The position numbers and the translations under genes are program-made. This document shows, in pieces, positions 8,165 through 16,850 of a stretch of DNA of 54,552 nt (its first letter is position 1; every line of letters starts with the position of its first letter). The notes below the pieces were generated by a model that saw only the letters and a list, made by a program, of their open reading frames with translations, made no database searches and was not told the DNA's origin. This DNA comes from an uncultured Muriicola sp. (lineage in GTDB: Bacteria; Bacteroidota; Bacteroidia; Flavobacteriales; Flavobacteriaceae), in NCBI RefSeq assembly GCF_947258935.1, contig NZ_CAMYKH010000008.1:1-54552 (forward strand), given 5' to 3'.

Positions 8165-9652
8165 ATGAAAATCAAGATCCTGACAGCTGTTACCAGCCTA
8201 TTAACTCTTTATGGAGGTTTTGGACAAAACCGCTCTATTCCTGTAGATACTGCCGTAATAACGCAGCACAGTGTTACTATAAATGGGACTAATTTTTCAT
8301 ACACGGCTAAAACCGGAATGCAACCAGTTTGGGATGAATTGGGAAAACCCATTGCGTCGCTTCATTACACCTATTACACAAGAAATAATGTTAAAGACAG
8401 GTCGTCCAGGCCGTTACTTATCTCATTCAATGGTGGACCCGGATCTGGGTCGGTTTGGATGCATTTGGCCTACACCGGACCTAGAGTCTTAAAAATTGAT
8501 GATGAAGGATATCCTGTTCAACCATATGGCGTAAGTCAGAATCCCTATTCCGTCCTCGATGTGACCGATATTGTGTATGTGAATCCGGCCAATACAGGAT
8601 ATTCACGGACCATTCCTGAGACAGGAAAAGAAGTGGACCGGGATAAATTCTTTGGGATCAACGCCGATATTAAATACCTGGCAGAATGGTTAAATACATT
8701 TGTGACCCGTCATAACCGATGGAGTTCTCCTAAATATATAGTTGGAGAAAGTTATGGAGGCACTCGTGTCATGGGTCTTTCACTTGCCTTACAGAACCAG
8801 CAATGGATGTACCTCAATGGAGTGATCATGGTGAGTCCGGCCGACTATAAAGTGATCCGCGTAGGAGGGCCTGTCAGTGAAGCTTTAAACCTCCCCTATT
8901 ACACAGCCGCTGCCTGGCATCACAAGGCATTACCACCAACCCTACAGAATAAAGACCTTCTTGAAGTGTTACCAGAGTCTGAAGAATATACTATAAATAC
9001 TCTGATTCCTGCCTTGGCGAAAGGAGGTTTTATAAGTCGGGAAGAACGCAATCAGGTTGCCGATAAAATGGCTTACTATTCCGGCCTCTCCAGGGAGGAA
9101 ATTTTATACCAAAACCTCATGGTGCCTACCTCCTATTTCTGGAAGTCACTACTGCGAGACAAGGGCTATACCGTTGGAAGGTTAGACAGTCGTTATTTAG
9201 GTATAGATAAACAGCTTGCGGGCGTACGGCCAGATTATAATGCCGAGATCACTTCATGGCTTCACAGTTTTACTCCGGCTATTAATTATTATCTGCAGGA
9301 GGAACTTAAATTTAAAACAGACATCAAGTACAATATGTTTGGACCTGTAAGACCATGGAACAACGAAAACGACAATACCAGAGACGATCTCCGACAGGCC
9401 ATGGCTCAGAACCCTTATTTGAACGTACTGATCCAAAGTGGCTATTACGATGGGGCCACCACTTACTTTAATGCCAAGTATACAATGTGGCAGGTAGATC
9501 CCAGCGGTCGTATGAAAGACAGGCTCCAATTTAAAGGATACCGAAGTGGTCATATGATGTACCTTCGAAGAGAGGATCTGAAACAGGCCAATGATGACAT
9601 TCGGGCCTTTATTAATACCACTCAGACGAACGGAAAGAGTGCTAAATACTAA
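8165..9652 (+). CDS. Secreted S10-like serine carboxypeptidase
   Basis: A 495-residue alpha/beta-hydrolase-fold peptidase of the serine carboxypeptidase (S10) group. The ATG at 8165 is used because it gives a signal peptide (MKIKILTAVTSLLTLYGGFG-Q). The family hallmarks are the substrate-pocket motif SFNGGPGSGS, the nucleophile elbow VGESYGGTR with Ser at about 196, an Asp in SGYYDGATT and a His in YRSGHMMYL near the end, giving a complete Ser-Asp-His triad. It probably trims peptides from the C-terminus in the periplasm or outside the cell. It stands alone, followed by a 209-base spacer. Confidence 0.9.
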   Translation: MKIKILTAVTSLLTLYGGFGQNRSIPVDTAVITQHSVTINGTNFSYTAKTGMQPVWDELGKPIASLHYTYYTRNNVKDRSSRPLLISFNGGPGSGSVWMHLAYTGPRVLKIDDEGYPVQPYGVSQNPYSVLDVTDIVYVNPANTGYSRTIPETGKEVDRDKFFGINADIKYLAEWLNTFVTRHNRWSSPKYIVGESYGGTRVMGLSLALQNQQWMYLNGVIMVSPADYKVIRVGGPVSEALNLPYYTAAAWHHKALPPTLQNKDLLEVLPESEEYTINTLIPALAKGGFISREERNQVADKMAYYSGLSREEILYQNLMVPTSYFWKSLLRDKGYTVGRLDSRYLGIDKQLAGVRPDYNAEITSWLHSFTPAINYYLQEELKFKTDIKYNMFGPVRPWNNENDNTRDDLRQAMAQNPYLNVLIQSGYYDGATTYFNAKYTMWQVDPSGRMKDRLQFKGYRSGHMMYLRREDLKQANDDIRAFINTTQTNGKSAKY

Positions 9653-9861
9653 GACCCTATAACATAGACTACTTGGTTATGTTCAGTGTATTTTCTAACT
9701 AAATGCTTAGACATTAATCAAACCAACTTTATTCTGAATCAATTGAGATAATTTGACTATCATTATTTCTCCAATAAATATTTGTATTGCTGATACTTTT
9801 ATGGGCTTTAGAGCGTTATGAAAACAGAATATTTCAGGAAAAATAAACTAAATATACAAGT

Positions 9862-10722
9862 ATGAAAAATTGGAAATTATCAGGTCTTATGTTGACTCTG
9901 ATCATGATCTTTGCAACCTCTTGCGAAAAATCAACAGAAATTAATGAACAGGGAACGTCTCCGGAATTACCTCCATTTGAGTCCATGGCCTTCGATTTTG
10001 AAGCTTTTGAGGACAATGGTAACTCAGGAAAATCTACAACCCTTGTCTATGATAACAAGGCGCCCAACGGAAACTGGGTGTTCTCCCGTATTGTAGTTGG
10101 AGTATGGAGCTCTGCTCTTTATACAACATTGGCCGTACCGGTAGCTTCTTTTCAGGCAGCTTTTTCACAAACGCCTGAGAAAATTTCAGATGACACCTGG
10201 GAATGGACCTATAGCGTTGATGGCTTTGCCAGCCAATATACGGCCCGTCTTACAGGACAATTATCGGCAAATGGCGTAGCCTGGAATATGTACATAACCA
10301 AAATGGGGCCGGATAACTTCGAAGACTTTTTATGGTTTAGCGGAAATTCATCCTTAGATGGAAACAGTGGCTCTTGGATCCTTAACCAGGGACCAGACAG
10401 ACCAGATCCTATGTTGCAAATAAACTGGGAGCGATCTGGTGATGAAATTGGATTTATACGCTATACCTGGGTTCGTGCATTAGACGATCAGCAAAATGCG
10501 GATCCGTTTAGAAATAGTTACCTGGAATATGGATTACAAGATGGAGATTTTGATGCGTACTTCTATTCTAACGTCTATGATTCTAACCTTCAGGAATTTA
10601 CAGAAGTGGATATAGAATGGAGTCGAGACACCTATGAAGGTAGAGTTAGAGCAGCTGCCTATTTTGAGGATATACTTTGGCATTGCTGGGACAGCACTGG
10701 CGAAGATATAGCCTGCGAATAG
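9862..10722 (+). CDS. Lipoprotein of unknown function
   Basis: A 286-residue lipoprotein: MKNWKLSGLMLTLIMIFATS then Cys21 (lipobox ATSC). After an acidic linker the rest is rich in Trp, Tyr, Asp and Gly with alternating beta-strand pattern (DTWEWTYSVDG, WNMYITKMGPDNFEDFLWF, GSWILNQGPDRPDP, YFEDILWHCWDSTGEDIACE), suggesting a beta-barrel or jelly-roll carried on a membrane surface. Two Cys near the C-terminus could form a disulfide. I do not recognise a named family. It is a single-gene unit closed by the hairpin terminator at 10743-10774. Confidence 0.8.
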   Translation: MKNWKLSGLMLTLIMIFATSCEKSTEINEQGTSPELPPFESMAFDFEAFEDNGNSGKSTTLVYDNKAPNGNWVFSRIVVGVWSSALYTTLAVPVASFQAAFSQTPEKISDDTWEWTYSVDGFASQYTARLTGQLSANGVAWNMYITKMGPDNFEDFLWFSGNSSLDGNSGSWILNQGPDRPDPMLQINWERSGDEIGFIRYTWVRALDDQQNADPFRNSYLEYGLQDGDFDAYFYSNVYDSNLQEFTEVDIEWSRDTYEGRVRAAAYFEDILWHCWDSTGEDIACE

Positions 10723-10742
10723 CCCATAAAAAGAAAATTTTT

Positions 10743-10774
10743 AAAAACCCTGCTTTATTAAAGCGGGGTTTTTT
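10743..10774 (+). terminator. Rho-independent terminator after the lipoprotein gene
   Basis: AAAAACCC-T-GCTTT, loop ATT, AAAGC-G-GGGTTTTTT: an uninterrupted stem of about 14 pairs (one G-U) ending in a run of six T. It lies 20 bases after the lipoprotein stop. Confidence 0.9.
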
Positions 10775-10831
10775 GGTGCGCAACTATCTTATTTAGTATC
10801 TTTTCAAGGTATATATTATTTCTGTTATTTG

Positions 10832-11518
10832 ATGAAAAGAATCCCATTTCTTGCGGTCTTTTGTTTTATACTCTCAACAGGATCTGTTTTTGCCCAGGAC
10901 TGGGCTCAACTAAAAGAATTTCAAATAGATAATCGAGAATTAAAGATGATGCCATCAGAAGGACGAGTTGTATTTTTTGGCAATTCCATAACCATTGGTT
11001 GGCTGCAAGCCATGCCCTCCTTTTTTAAGGACAGGCCCTTTATTAACAGAGGTATTGGAGGTCAGACTACGCCACAAATGCTGGTGAGATTTAGACAAGA
11101 TGTTCTTGATCTGAAACCAGAAGTGGTTGTTATCCTTGCAGGCACTAATGATATTGCCGGAAACACAGGCCCTATGACCCTGGATGAGATTTTGGGCAAC
11201 TTAAAATCTATGGCAGAATTGGCCAAAGCCAATAATATTAAAGTGATACTGTGCTCCGTCTTACCTGCATCTGACTACCCTTGGAGACCTGGCCCGGAGC
11301 CTCACAAAAAAATCCCGGCTTTGAATGCGATGATCAAAGAATACACAGAACTAGCCGGAGTGCATTATTTGGATTATTATGCTGCTCTCGTCAATGATAA
11401 GAATGGTATGGATAGTGATCTGGCGAATGACGGTGTACACCCCACAAAAGCCGGATACGAAATAATGGCCCCTTTAGCGCTAAAAGCGATAAACAAAGCA
11501 CTCCATAAATCTGATTAA
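10832..11518 (+). CDS. Secreted SGNH/GDSL-type hydrolase
   Basis: A 228-residue esterase/lipase-like enzyme. ATG 10832 gives a signal peptide (MKRIPFLAVFCFILSTGSVFAQ). All four SGNH blocks are present: block I FFGNSITIGW with Ser52 (GNS replaces the usual GDS), block II Gly in GIGGQTTPQM, block III Asn in LAGTNDIAG, and block V DGVHPTKAGY with Asp and His. The form is closest to the PAF-acetylhydrolase-like or sugar-deacetylase members (GIGGQT, AGTNDI), so a carbohydrate or acyl ester substrate is likely. It probably acts in the periplasm. No operon partner is evident. Confidence 0.92.
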   Translation: MKRIPFLAVFCFILSTGSVFAQDWAQLKEFQIDNRELKMMPSEGRVVFFGNSITIGWLQAMPSFFKDRPFINRGIGGQTTPQMLVRFRQDVLDLKPEVVVILAGTNDIAGNTGPMTLDEILGNLKSMAELAKANNIKVILCSVLPASDYPWRPGPEPHKKIPALNAMIKEYTELAGVHYLDYYAALVNDKNGMDSDLANDGVHPTKAGYEIMAPLALKAINKALHKSD

Positions 11519-11609
11519 AGTGTAGGGCATTAATAACAAAATCATTGATCTGTCAAAAAAAATCATTCCTTTACCTTAATTAAAAATAAGATCATTATCA
11601 TTTCTTCTT

Positions 11610-12614
11610 ATGAACCAACTCGTAAGTATTCTCATTCCGTTTAAGAATACTGAGCTTTACCTGCCTGAGTGCATAGCCTCAATTCAAGGTCAATCCTATT
11701 TACAATGGGAGGTAATAGCAGTAGACGACCATTCTTCAGATAACAGCCGCCAAATACTGAAGTCTATCGCAGAAAAAGACCCCAGAATTAAAGTGCATTC
11801 AAATAAAGGCGACGGAATTATCATGGCAATGCGAACGGCTTATTCGGCATCTTCTGGCCGTTTTATTACACGTATGGATTCTGATGATGTTATGAAGCCT
11901 CAGAAGATCAAAACTATGGTCTCTGCCTTACAAATGTCGGGGCCCGGGCATATTGCGCTTGGAAAGGTCCGTTATTTCTCTGCAAGTGGCATTAGCAATG
12001 GATACAGACGCTATGAAGAATGGCTAAATAACTTAACGCATACAGGGTCTAACTTTGAAGAGCGGTATAAAGAATGTGTGATCCCATCTCCCTGCTGGAT
12101 GCTCCATAAGGAAGATCTGGACCAATGTGGCGCATTTAATGAGAATCGCTACCCGGAAGATTACGATCTGGCATTTCGTATGTTTACCTCCGGACTAACT
12201 TGTCTGCCATGTGACGAAGTATTACATATGTGGCGAGATTACGACACACGCACATCGCGCACCAGCGAACACTATGCACAAAACTATTTCCTTGACCTGA
12301 AGGTCTACTATTTTTTGAAACTAGAATGGGATGCAAATCGTCCTTTGGTGATATGGGGTGCCGGAAATAAAGGCAAGACCGTGGCAAAACTTCTGAGAAA
12401 GCAAAAAATTCCTTTTTACTGGGTATGTGATAATCCAAACAAAATTGGAAAAGAAATCTACGGGCAAATACTTTCATCCTATACCGTAATTGGAAAGATG
12501 AAAAATCCAAAAAGCATAATTACCGTGGCCAATGCAAAGGCACAGAAACAGATACGGAGTTTTTTGGAAGATCTTTCTATGAAGGACATGACCGACTTTT
12601 ATTTCTTTTGCTAG
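11610..12614 (+). CDS. Family 2 glycosyltransferase with C-terminal Rossmann-like domain
   Basis: 334 residues. The first about 230 form a GT-A glycosyltransferase: VSILIPFKNTELYLPECI, EVIAVDDHSSDNS with the nucleotide-sugar Asp pair, RMDSDDV (the DxD-type metal motif) and EDYDLAFRM for acceptor/catalysis. After about residue 240 a second domain begins with LVIWGAGNKGKTVAKLL, a GxGxxG-like nucleotide-binding turn, and CDNPNKIGKEIYGQ, resembling the small Rossmann domain found in some capsule and sugar-modifying enzymes. This fusion suggests that sugar transfer is joined to sensing or processing of a nucleotide-bound partner. No signal peptide; cytoplasmic. It precedes the BatA-like gene by 107 bases. 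Confidence 0.85.
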   Translation: MNQLVSILIPFKNTELYLPECIASIQGQSYLQWEVIAVDDHSSDNSRQILKSIAEKDPRIKVHSNKGDGIIMAMRTAYSASSGRFITRMDSDDVMKPQKIKTMVSALQMSGPGHIALGKVRYFSASGISNGYRRYEEWLNNLTHTGSNFEERYKECVIPSPCWMLHKEDLDQCGAFNENRYPEDYDLAFRMFTSGLTCLPCDEVLHMWRDYDTRTSRTSEHYAQNYFLDLKVYYFLKLEWDANRPLVIWGAGNKGKTVAKLLRKQKIPFYWVCDNPNKIGKEIYGQILSSYTVIGKMKNPKSIITVANAKAQKQIRSFLEDLSMKDMTDFYFFC

Positions 12615-12696
12615 TTCCTGGGGTTACAACAAAAAATTCAGGTATACATATAATCTATTAAAATTTACAAGGTCTATGCTCCTCTTAAAATTTACG

Positions 12697-12704
12697 TATA
12701 TTTG
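12697..12704 (+). promoter_or_regulatory. Candidate -7 promoter element (TATATTTG)
   Basis: Matches TAnnTTTG and ends 17 bases before the BatA-like gene start at 12722. No obvious TTG was seen at the -33 distance, so confidence is limited. Confidence 0.45.
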
Positions 12705-12721
12705 CCAAATGTTTCTTGGGA

Positions 12722-13678
12722 ATGTTGTTTAAATATCCGCAACTACTTTGGGCCTTATGGCTCCTCCTACTTCCTGTCCTAGTTCATCTTTTACAACTTC
12801 GAAAATTTAAGAAAACCCCTTTTACGAATGTAAAACTCCTTCAAAAGGTGGTGGCCAAATCACAACGAAGTCAGTCGTTAAAACGATGGTTGCTGTTGTT
12901 CACAAGAATGGCTCTTTTTGCATCCTTGATCTTTGCCTTTGCCCAGCCTTTTATGGCTAATTCCACAGCCTTACAGGAGCAAGAAATGGTTATTTATCTG
13001 GATAATTCCCACAGTCTGCAACTTCGGAAGGATAATAGTTCTTTATTAGGCGAGACCATTCAGGAACTCATTGATGCCATTCCCACGGAAGCATCCTTTA
13101 CTTTATTCACCAACGATGAAGAATATAAGGATGTCACTATCAATGACATCCAAAATGAGCTGCTGCAACTTCCATTTAGCACTAATCAGCTTAGCTTGGA
13201 TGACATTTTACTGAAAAGTGGCACTTATTTCAGCCAGGGCCCGAAGACCATTAAAAAGTTAATCGTATTCTCCGATTTTCAAAAGTCGATGGCTTTAAAT
13301 ATTCGCGATTCTGTTAAAGGAATAGAGAATTATTTTGTTCCACTCCGTGTTGAGAATATGAGCAATATTTCGATAGACTCGCTCTATTTAGAAGCCGGTA
13401 ATTCTCCTGAAAAGAATTTGGCAGTACTTGTCTCTGGTAGTTCGGAGTTCGAATCAACTCCTATTTCCGCATACAATGGAGAGTCGCTTATCGCTAAAGC
13501 CGCGGTAAAATACAATCCGGATGGGAAGTCTAAAATAGTCTTTACCCTTCCGGCAAACGAAGAAATTAAAGGAAGAGTGAGCTTATCCGATATGGGGCTG
13601 GCGTATGACAACGAGTTGTTTTTCAATATTAATACGCGGGAAAAAATAAAATTTATGACCATAACGTCGCAAATTTAG
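12722..13678 (+). CDS. BatA-domain membrane protein, N-terminal part of a broken gene
   Basis: A 318-residue product that begins like the BatA N-terminal-domain proteins of Bacteroidota: a first helix LLWALWLLLLPVLVHLLQLR, the linker KKTPFTNVKLLQKV, then a second helix RWLLLFTRMALFASLIFAFAQPF. A vWA-like periplasmic region follows (MVIYLDNSHSL, IVFSDFQKSM). The frame stops at a TAG (13676-13678) just after REKIKFMTIT, where relatives run on for a further 300 residues. The missing part is found from 13733 in the same frame number, with a stretch of another frame (NVANLADIRTFEIDLN) between. It is most likely one gene of about 620 codons damaged by two small indels. Family proteins of this kind accompany the Bat aerotolerance operon or stand alone. 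Confidence 0.75.
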   Translation: MLFKYPQLLWALWLLLLPVLVHLLQLRKFKKTPFTNVKLLQKVVAKSQRSQSLKRWLLLFTRMALFASLIFAFAQPFMANSTALQEQEMVIYLDNSHSLQLRKDNSSLLGETIQELIDAIPTEASFTLFTNDEEYKDVTINDIQNELLQLPFSTNQLSLDDILLKSGTYFSQGPKTIKKLIVFSDFQKSMALNIRDSVKGIENYFVPLRVENMSNISIDSLYLEAGNSPEKNLAVLVSGSSEFESTPISAYNGESLIAKAAVKYNPDGKSKIVFTLPANEEIKGRVSLSDMGLAYDNELFFNINTREKIKFMTITSQI

Positions 13679-13732
13679 CGGACATTCGTACTTTCGAGAT
13701 AGACCTTAATCGAACTTTCCGTTCGACAAGAG

Positions 13733-14587
13733 ATGCCTAGGGTAATCCTTATCGGCGAAAGAAAAGCAAAAATAAAAGATTACCTGCAACAAGGTGGCAG
13801 TATGATAGTTATCCCTTCTGAGGATATGAATTCCAGAAACGTTAATAGCTTATTATCGGGCTATGGTTTCTCCTATGGCAATAAATTAGTTGTATCTCAA
13901 GAAATTACTGATATAAATTACGCACATCCACTATTTGTAAATGTATTCAAAGATAGGATCGAAAATTTTCAATATCCCAATGTTAAGGAGTATTACACTT
14001 TAAATGGAAATGCCTCTAATATTTTGTCCTACGCCAATGCAGCACCTTTTTTGGCAAATAAAGAAAATGTATTTGTTTTTACGGCTTCCATTGAATATGC
14101 CAACTCTAACTTTAAAAGTTCCCCACTGATAGTTCCAAGTGTATATGCCATAGCGTTGCAAAGCAGAAAATTAGCTGCACTTTATTACAATATGGGGAGG
14201 GACAACAGTATAGATATCCCTGAACTAATGCAGCAAGACAGAATAATCAGCATTCAAAAAGAAGGGGAAGAATTTATTCCAATGCAACAGTCTATTGGTA
14301 AAAAAACGAGACTTTGGTTTTCAGAATACCCTAAAGCACCTGGAACTTACGAGTTGAAGAACACTAAACAAAATAGATCTTTAAGCTTCAATTATTCAAG
14401 AGACGAGAGTAATCTGTCATATTTGGAAATAGAATCAATGCAGGGAGTAACCATAAGAAGATCGATCTCTGAGCTATTCAATGAATTTGAAAATGACAAT
14501 GCAGTAACGAGCCTTTGGAAATGGTTTGCTATTTTAGCACTGCTTTTTATTCTGACAGAAGTAATCATTCAAAAAGTACTTACATGA
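13733..14587 (+). CDS. BatA-domain membrane protein, C-terminal part of the broken gene
   Basis: 284 residues starting at an ATG with only a weak AAGAG in front. It opens with RVILIGERKAKIKDYLQQGG and SMIVIPSED, the portion that in relatives follows the central vWA-like region, and ends in the expected C-terminal helix (WKWFAILALLFILTEVIIQ). No own signal peptide is present, so as a separate protein it would be topologically odd; this supports its being the end of the 12722 gene. The last four bases overlap the dihydroorotase-like gene (ATGA). It could still be made by re-initiation. The coding quality downstream of the break looks intact, which argues for a recent lesion or a sequence error. 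Confidence 0.7.
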   Translation: MPRVILIGERKAKIKDYLQQGGSMIVIPSEDMNSRNVNSLLSGYGFSYGNKLVVSQEITDINYAHPLFVNVFKDRIENFQYPNVKEYYTLNGNASNILSYANAAPFLANKENVFVFTASIEYANSNFKSSPLIVPSVYAIALQSRKLAALYYNMGRDNSIDIPELMQQDRIISIQKEGEEFIPMQQSIGKKTRLWFSEYPKAPGTYELKNTKQNRSLSFNYSRDESNLSYLEIESMQGVTIRRSISELFNEFENDNAVTSLWKWFAILALLFILTEVIIQKVLT

Positions 14588-15840
14588 ACATACTGCTAAA
14601 ATCAGCAACTATCCTCGACGAAGACAACCGTGGATTGCATCAAAAAGTACGAGATATATGGATCAAAAATGGAAACATTGAAAAGATCGCGGCTTCAATA
14701 AAATTAGATTCAAAGACCAGAGTGATTTCCTTGCCTCATCTCTATGTGTCAAAAGGATGGATAGATAGCAGTGTAAGTTTTGGTGAACCGGGCTATGAAG
14801 AACGCGAAACACTTGCAAATGGAATTAAGGTTGCCGCCTACAGTGGCTTTACGGATATTGTCTTAAACCCCAATACCAGGCCAATTCCCGATACAAGTGG
14901 AGATATTGTCTTTTTAAAGAAAACTGCCGGTGAAAAAGGAGCAAGAGTACATCCCATGGGGGCTCTCACTAAGGACAGTGCAGGTAACGATCTTGCCGAG
15001 CTATTCGATATGAAGAATGCAGGTGCTGTAGCCTTTTACGACTTTAAAAGGCCGGTTATGAACTCTAACTTATTAAAGATTTCTCTGCAATATGCGCAAG
15101 GATTTAATGGTTTGGTCCTCTCCTACCCTATGGACTTATCAATTGCCGCCAATGGTATGGTCAATGAAGGAAGTATGTCTACTGCACTTGGGCTAAAGGG
15201 TATTCCTTCTTTATCTGAAGAAATACAGATAGCACGCGATCTTTTTATACTAGAATACACGGGAGGTAAGCTCCATATTCCAACCATTTCGACCGCTAAT
15301 GCAGTAAACCTAATTGCTGAGGCCAAAAAGAAAGGTTTAGATGTAAGTTGTAGCGTAGCGCTGCATAACCTTTGCTTTACTGACGAAGTCTTGGATGAAT
15401 TTGAAACAAATTATAAGGTATTACCTCCGCTTCGCACAAAAAAGGATACCGAAGCGTTAAAAAAAGGATTAAAGAACGGGGTTATCGATATGGTAACAAC
15501 AGATCATCTCCCAATGGACATAGAAGAAAAACGAATAGAGTTCGATCATGCAGCCTTTGGGTCAGCAGGCCTCGAATCGGCTTTCGGAATTCTCAATGCT
15601 ATTTTTAATACAGAAACTTCTATTAGGTTACTTACTAAGGGAAGAGAGCGATTTGGTCTAACAACAGTAAGCATTAAAGAGGGCCAACCGGCTAACTTAA
15701 GCTTATTTACTCCTGAGGGGAAGTCAGAAATTAAGAAAGACAACCTTCGTTCAACCTCAAAAAACAGTATGTTCATTGGTCAGAAAGGAAAAGGAAGTGT
15801 TTATGGTGTTATAGTGAACGACCAATTACTTTTGGCTTAG
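14584..15840 (+). CDS. Dihydroorotase-like amidohydrolase lacking metal-binding histidines
   Basis: A 418-residue member of the dihydroorotase family (which closes carbamoyl-aspartate to dihydroorotate). The start ATG 14584 overlaps the BatA-like stop. Fold and length are typical, with KVLPPLRTKKD and VTTDHLPMD present. However, the first metal motif, normally D-x-H-x-H, reads IDSSVSFGEPG, so both histidines (residues 63, 65) are Ser, and the usual HCED-type His is replaced in SYPMDLS. One His remains in VALHNLCF. It is therefore probably non-catalytic or altered, as known for pseudo-dihydroorotases that support aspartate transcarbamylase. I recall this SFGEPG form as common in Bacteroidota. 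No pyrimidine gene is adjacent. Confidence 0.87.
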   Translation: MNILLKSATILDEDNRGLHQKVRDIWIKNGNIEKIAASIKLDSKTRVISLPHLYVSKGWIDSSVSFGEPGYEERETLANGIKVAAYSGFTDIVLNPNTRPIPDTSGDIVFLKKTAGEKGARVHPMGALTKDSAGNDLAELFDMKNAGAVAFYDFKRPVMNSNLLKISLQYAQGFNGLVLSYPMDLSIAANGMVNEGSMSTALGLKGIPSLSEEIQIARDLFILEYTGGKLHIPTISTANAVNLIAEAKKKGLDVSCSVALHNLCFTDEVLDEFETNYKVLPPLRTKKDTEALKKGLKNGVIDMVTTDHLPMDIEEKRIEFDHAAFGSAGLESAFGILNAIFNTETSIRLLTKGRERFGLTTVSIKEGQPANLSLFTPEGKSEIKKDNLRSTSKNSMFIGQKGKGSVYGVIVNDQLLLA

Positions 15841-15859
15841 AGAAATTAGTAATAGAACG

Positions 15860-16189
15860 ATGACCACACAAGAGATTAAGGAAGGGAAAGGGACCGCAAT
15901 AGCGGCATATATTACCATCGTTGGAGCATTGATTGCCATATCCATGAACTCAGAACCTAAGAATGCCTATGCAAGGTTTCATACAAGACAGGCTTTTGGA
16001 TTGCATTTGGTTTTTCTTGGCTGTGCGCTTTTCCTTAGTGTTTGGTTCTCTAAATACGCCTGGATAGCCCTTTATATTTTTTACTTTGTAATGTGGATCT
16101 ATGGATTTCTAGGCGCTATAAGTGGCAAATTAAACCCTTTACCTGTACTAGGTCCATATTTTCAAAAATGGTTCACTTTTATTCAATAA
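15860..16189 (+). CDS. DUF4870-like small membrane protein
   Basis: 109 residues with a soluble start (MTTQEIKEGKGTA) and hydrophobic segments at about 13-28, 47-65 and 68-90. The pattern of a first helix, then an NAYARFHTRQAFGLHL loop leading into two more helices, matches the DUF4870 / Tic20-like small membrane proteins, where the FH-x-RQ motif is conserved. The role is unknown. It sits 19 bases after the dihydroorotase-like gene and one base before the esterase gene, so it is in the same operon. Confidence 0.8.
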   Translation: MTTQEIKEGKGTAIAAYITIVGALIAISMNSEPKNAYARFHTRQAFGLHLVFLGCALFLSVWFSKYAWIALYIFYFVMWIYGFLGAISGKLNPLPVLGPYFQKWFTFIQ

Positions 16190-16190
16190 C

Positions 16191-16850
16191 ATGACTACCC
16201 TCCCCTTGTCTCTTGAGCATCTTGTTCGTCCTCCTAAAACAAATACAAATAAAGCCGCAGCGCTATTTTTGTTTCACGGCTATGGCAGTAATGAGGAAGA
16301 TCTGTTTTCTTTTGCCCCGGAACTTCCGCCTGAATTGTGCGTTATTTCAGTGAGGGCACCTTATCCCATGCCCCCTTATGGTTATGCATGGTACGCCATT
16401 AATTTCGATGCTAATTTTGGTAAATGGAGCGATGTACAACAGGCGAAGAAATCTGTTGACAAAATGGTGGCATTTATTCAGGAGGCTATTGAAGCCTACC
16501 ATTTAAATACTAATAAAATTTCGCTATTGGGATTTAGCCAGGGTACGGTACTCAGCCTAGCAATTGCACTTTCATATCCTGATATGGTGCAAAATGTAAT
16601 AGGCCTCAGTGGCTATATAGATGAGAAAACACTGGTGGAATCTTATGAGAAAAAGGATCATAGCCATCTAAAGATGTATATCTCCCACGGTGAGGTAGAT
16701 CCCGTGATCCCTTTCACATGGGCCCAAAGGACACCACCAATATTAGAAAAGCTGGGTATAGACCATATCTTTGAAAAATTTCCAACGGGACATGGAGTGT
16801 CTCAGGAAAACTTCTATGCTATGAACGCCTGGTTAAAGAGGCATATTTAA
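16191..16850 (+). CDS. Phospholipase/carboxylesterase-type alpha/beta hydrolase
   Basis: A 219-residue cytoplasmic hydrolase of the phospholipase/carboxylesterase (YpfH/Est) family. Visible features are the oxyanion region LFLFHGYGSNEEDLF, the nucleophile elbow LLGFSQGTV (Ser at about 116), the Asp in ISHGEVDPVIPF and the His in PTGHGVSQENF: a full triad. Short acyl esters are the likely substrates, the natural one unknown. It is the last gene of the operon beginning at the BatA-like gene; its stop overlaps the stop of the convergent gene by four bases. Confidence 0.92.
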   Translation: MTTLPLSLEHLVRPPKTNTNKAAALFLFHGYGSNEEDLFSFAPELPPELCVISVRAPYPMPPYGYAWYAINFDANFGKWSDVQQAKKSVDKMVAFIQEAIEAYHLNTNKISLLGFSQGTVLSLAIALSYPDMVQNVIGLSGYIDEKTLVESYEKKDHSHLKMYISHGEVDPVIPFTWAQRTPPILEKLGIDHIFEKFPTGHGVSQENFYAMNAWLKRHI

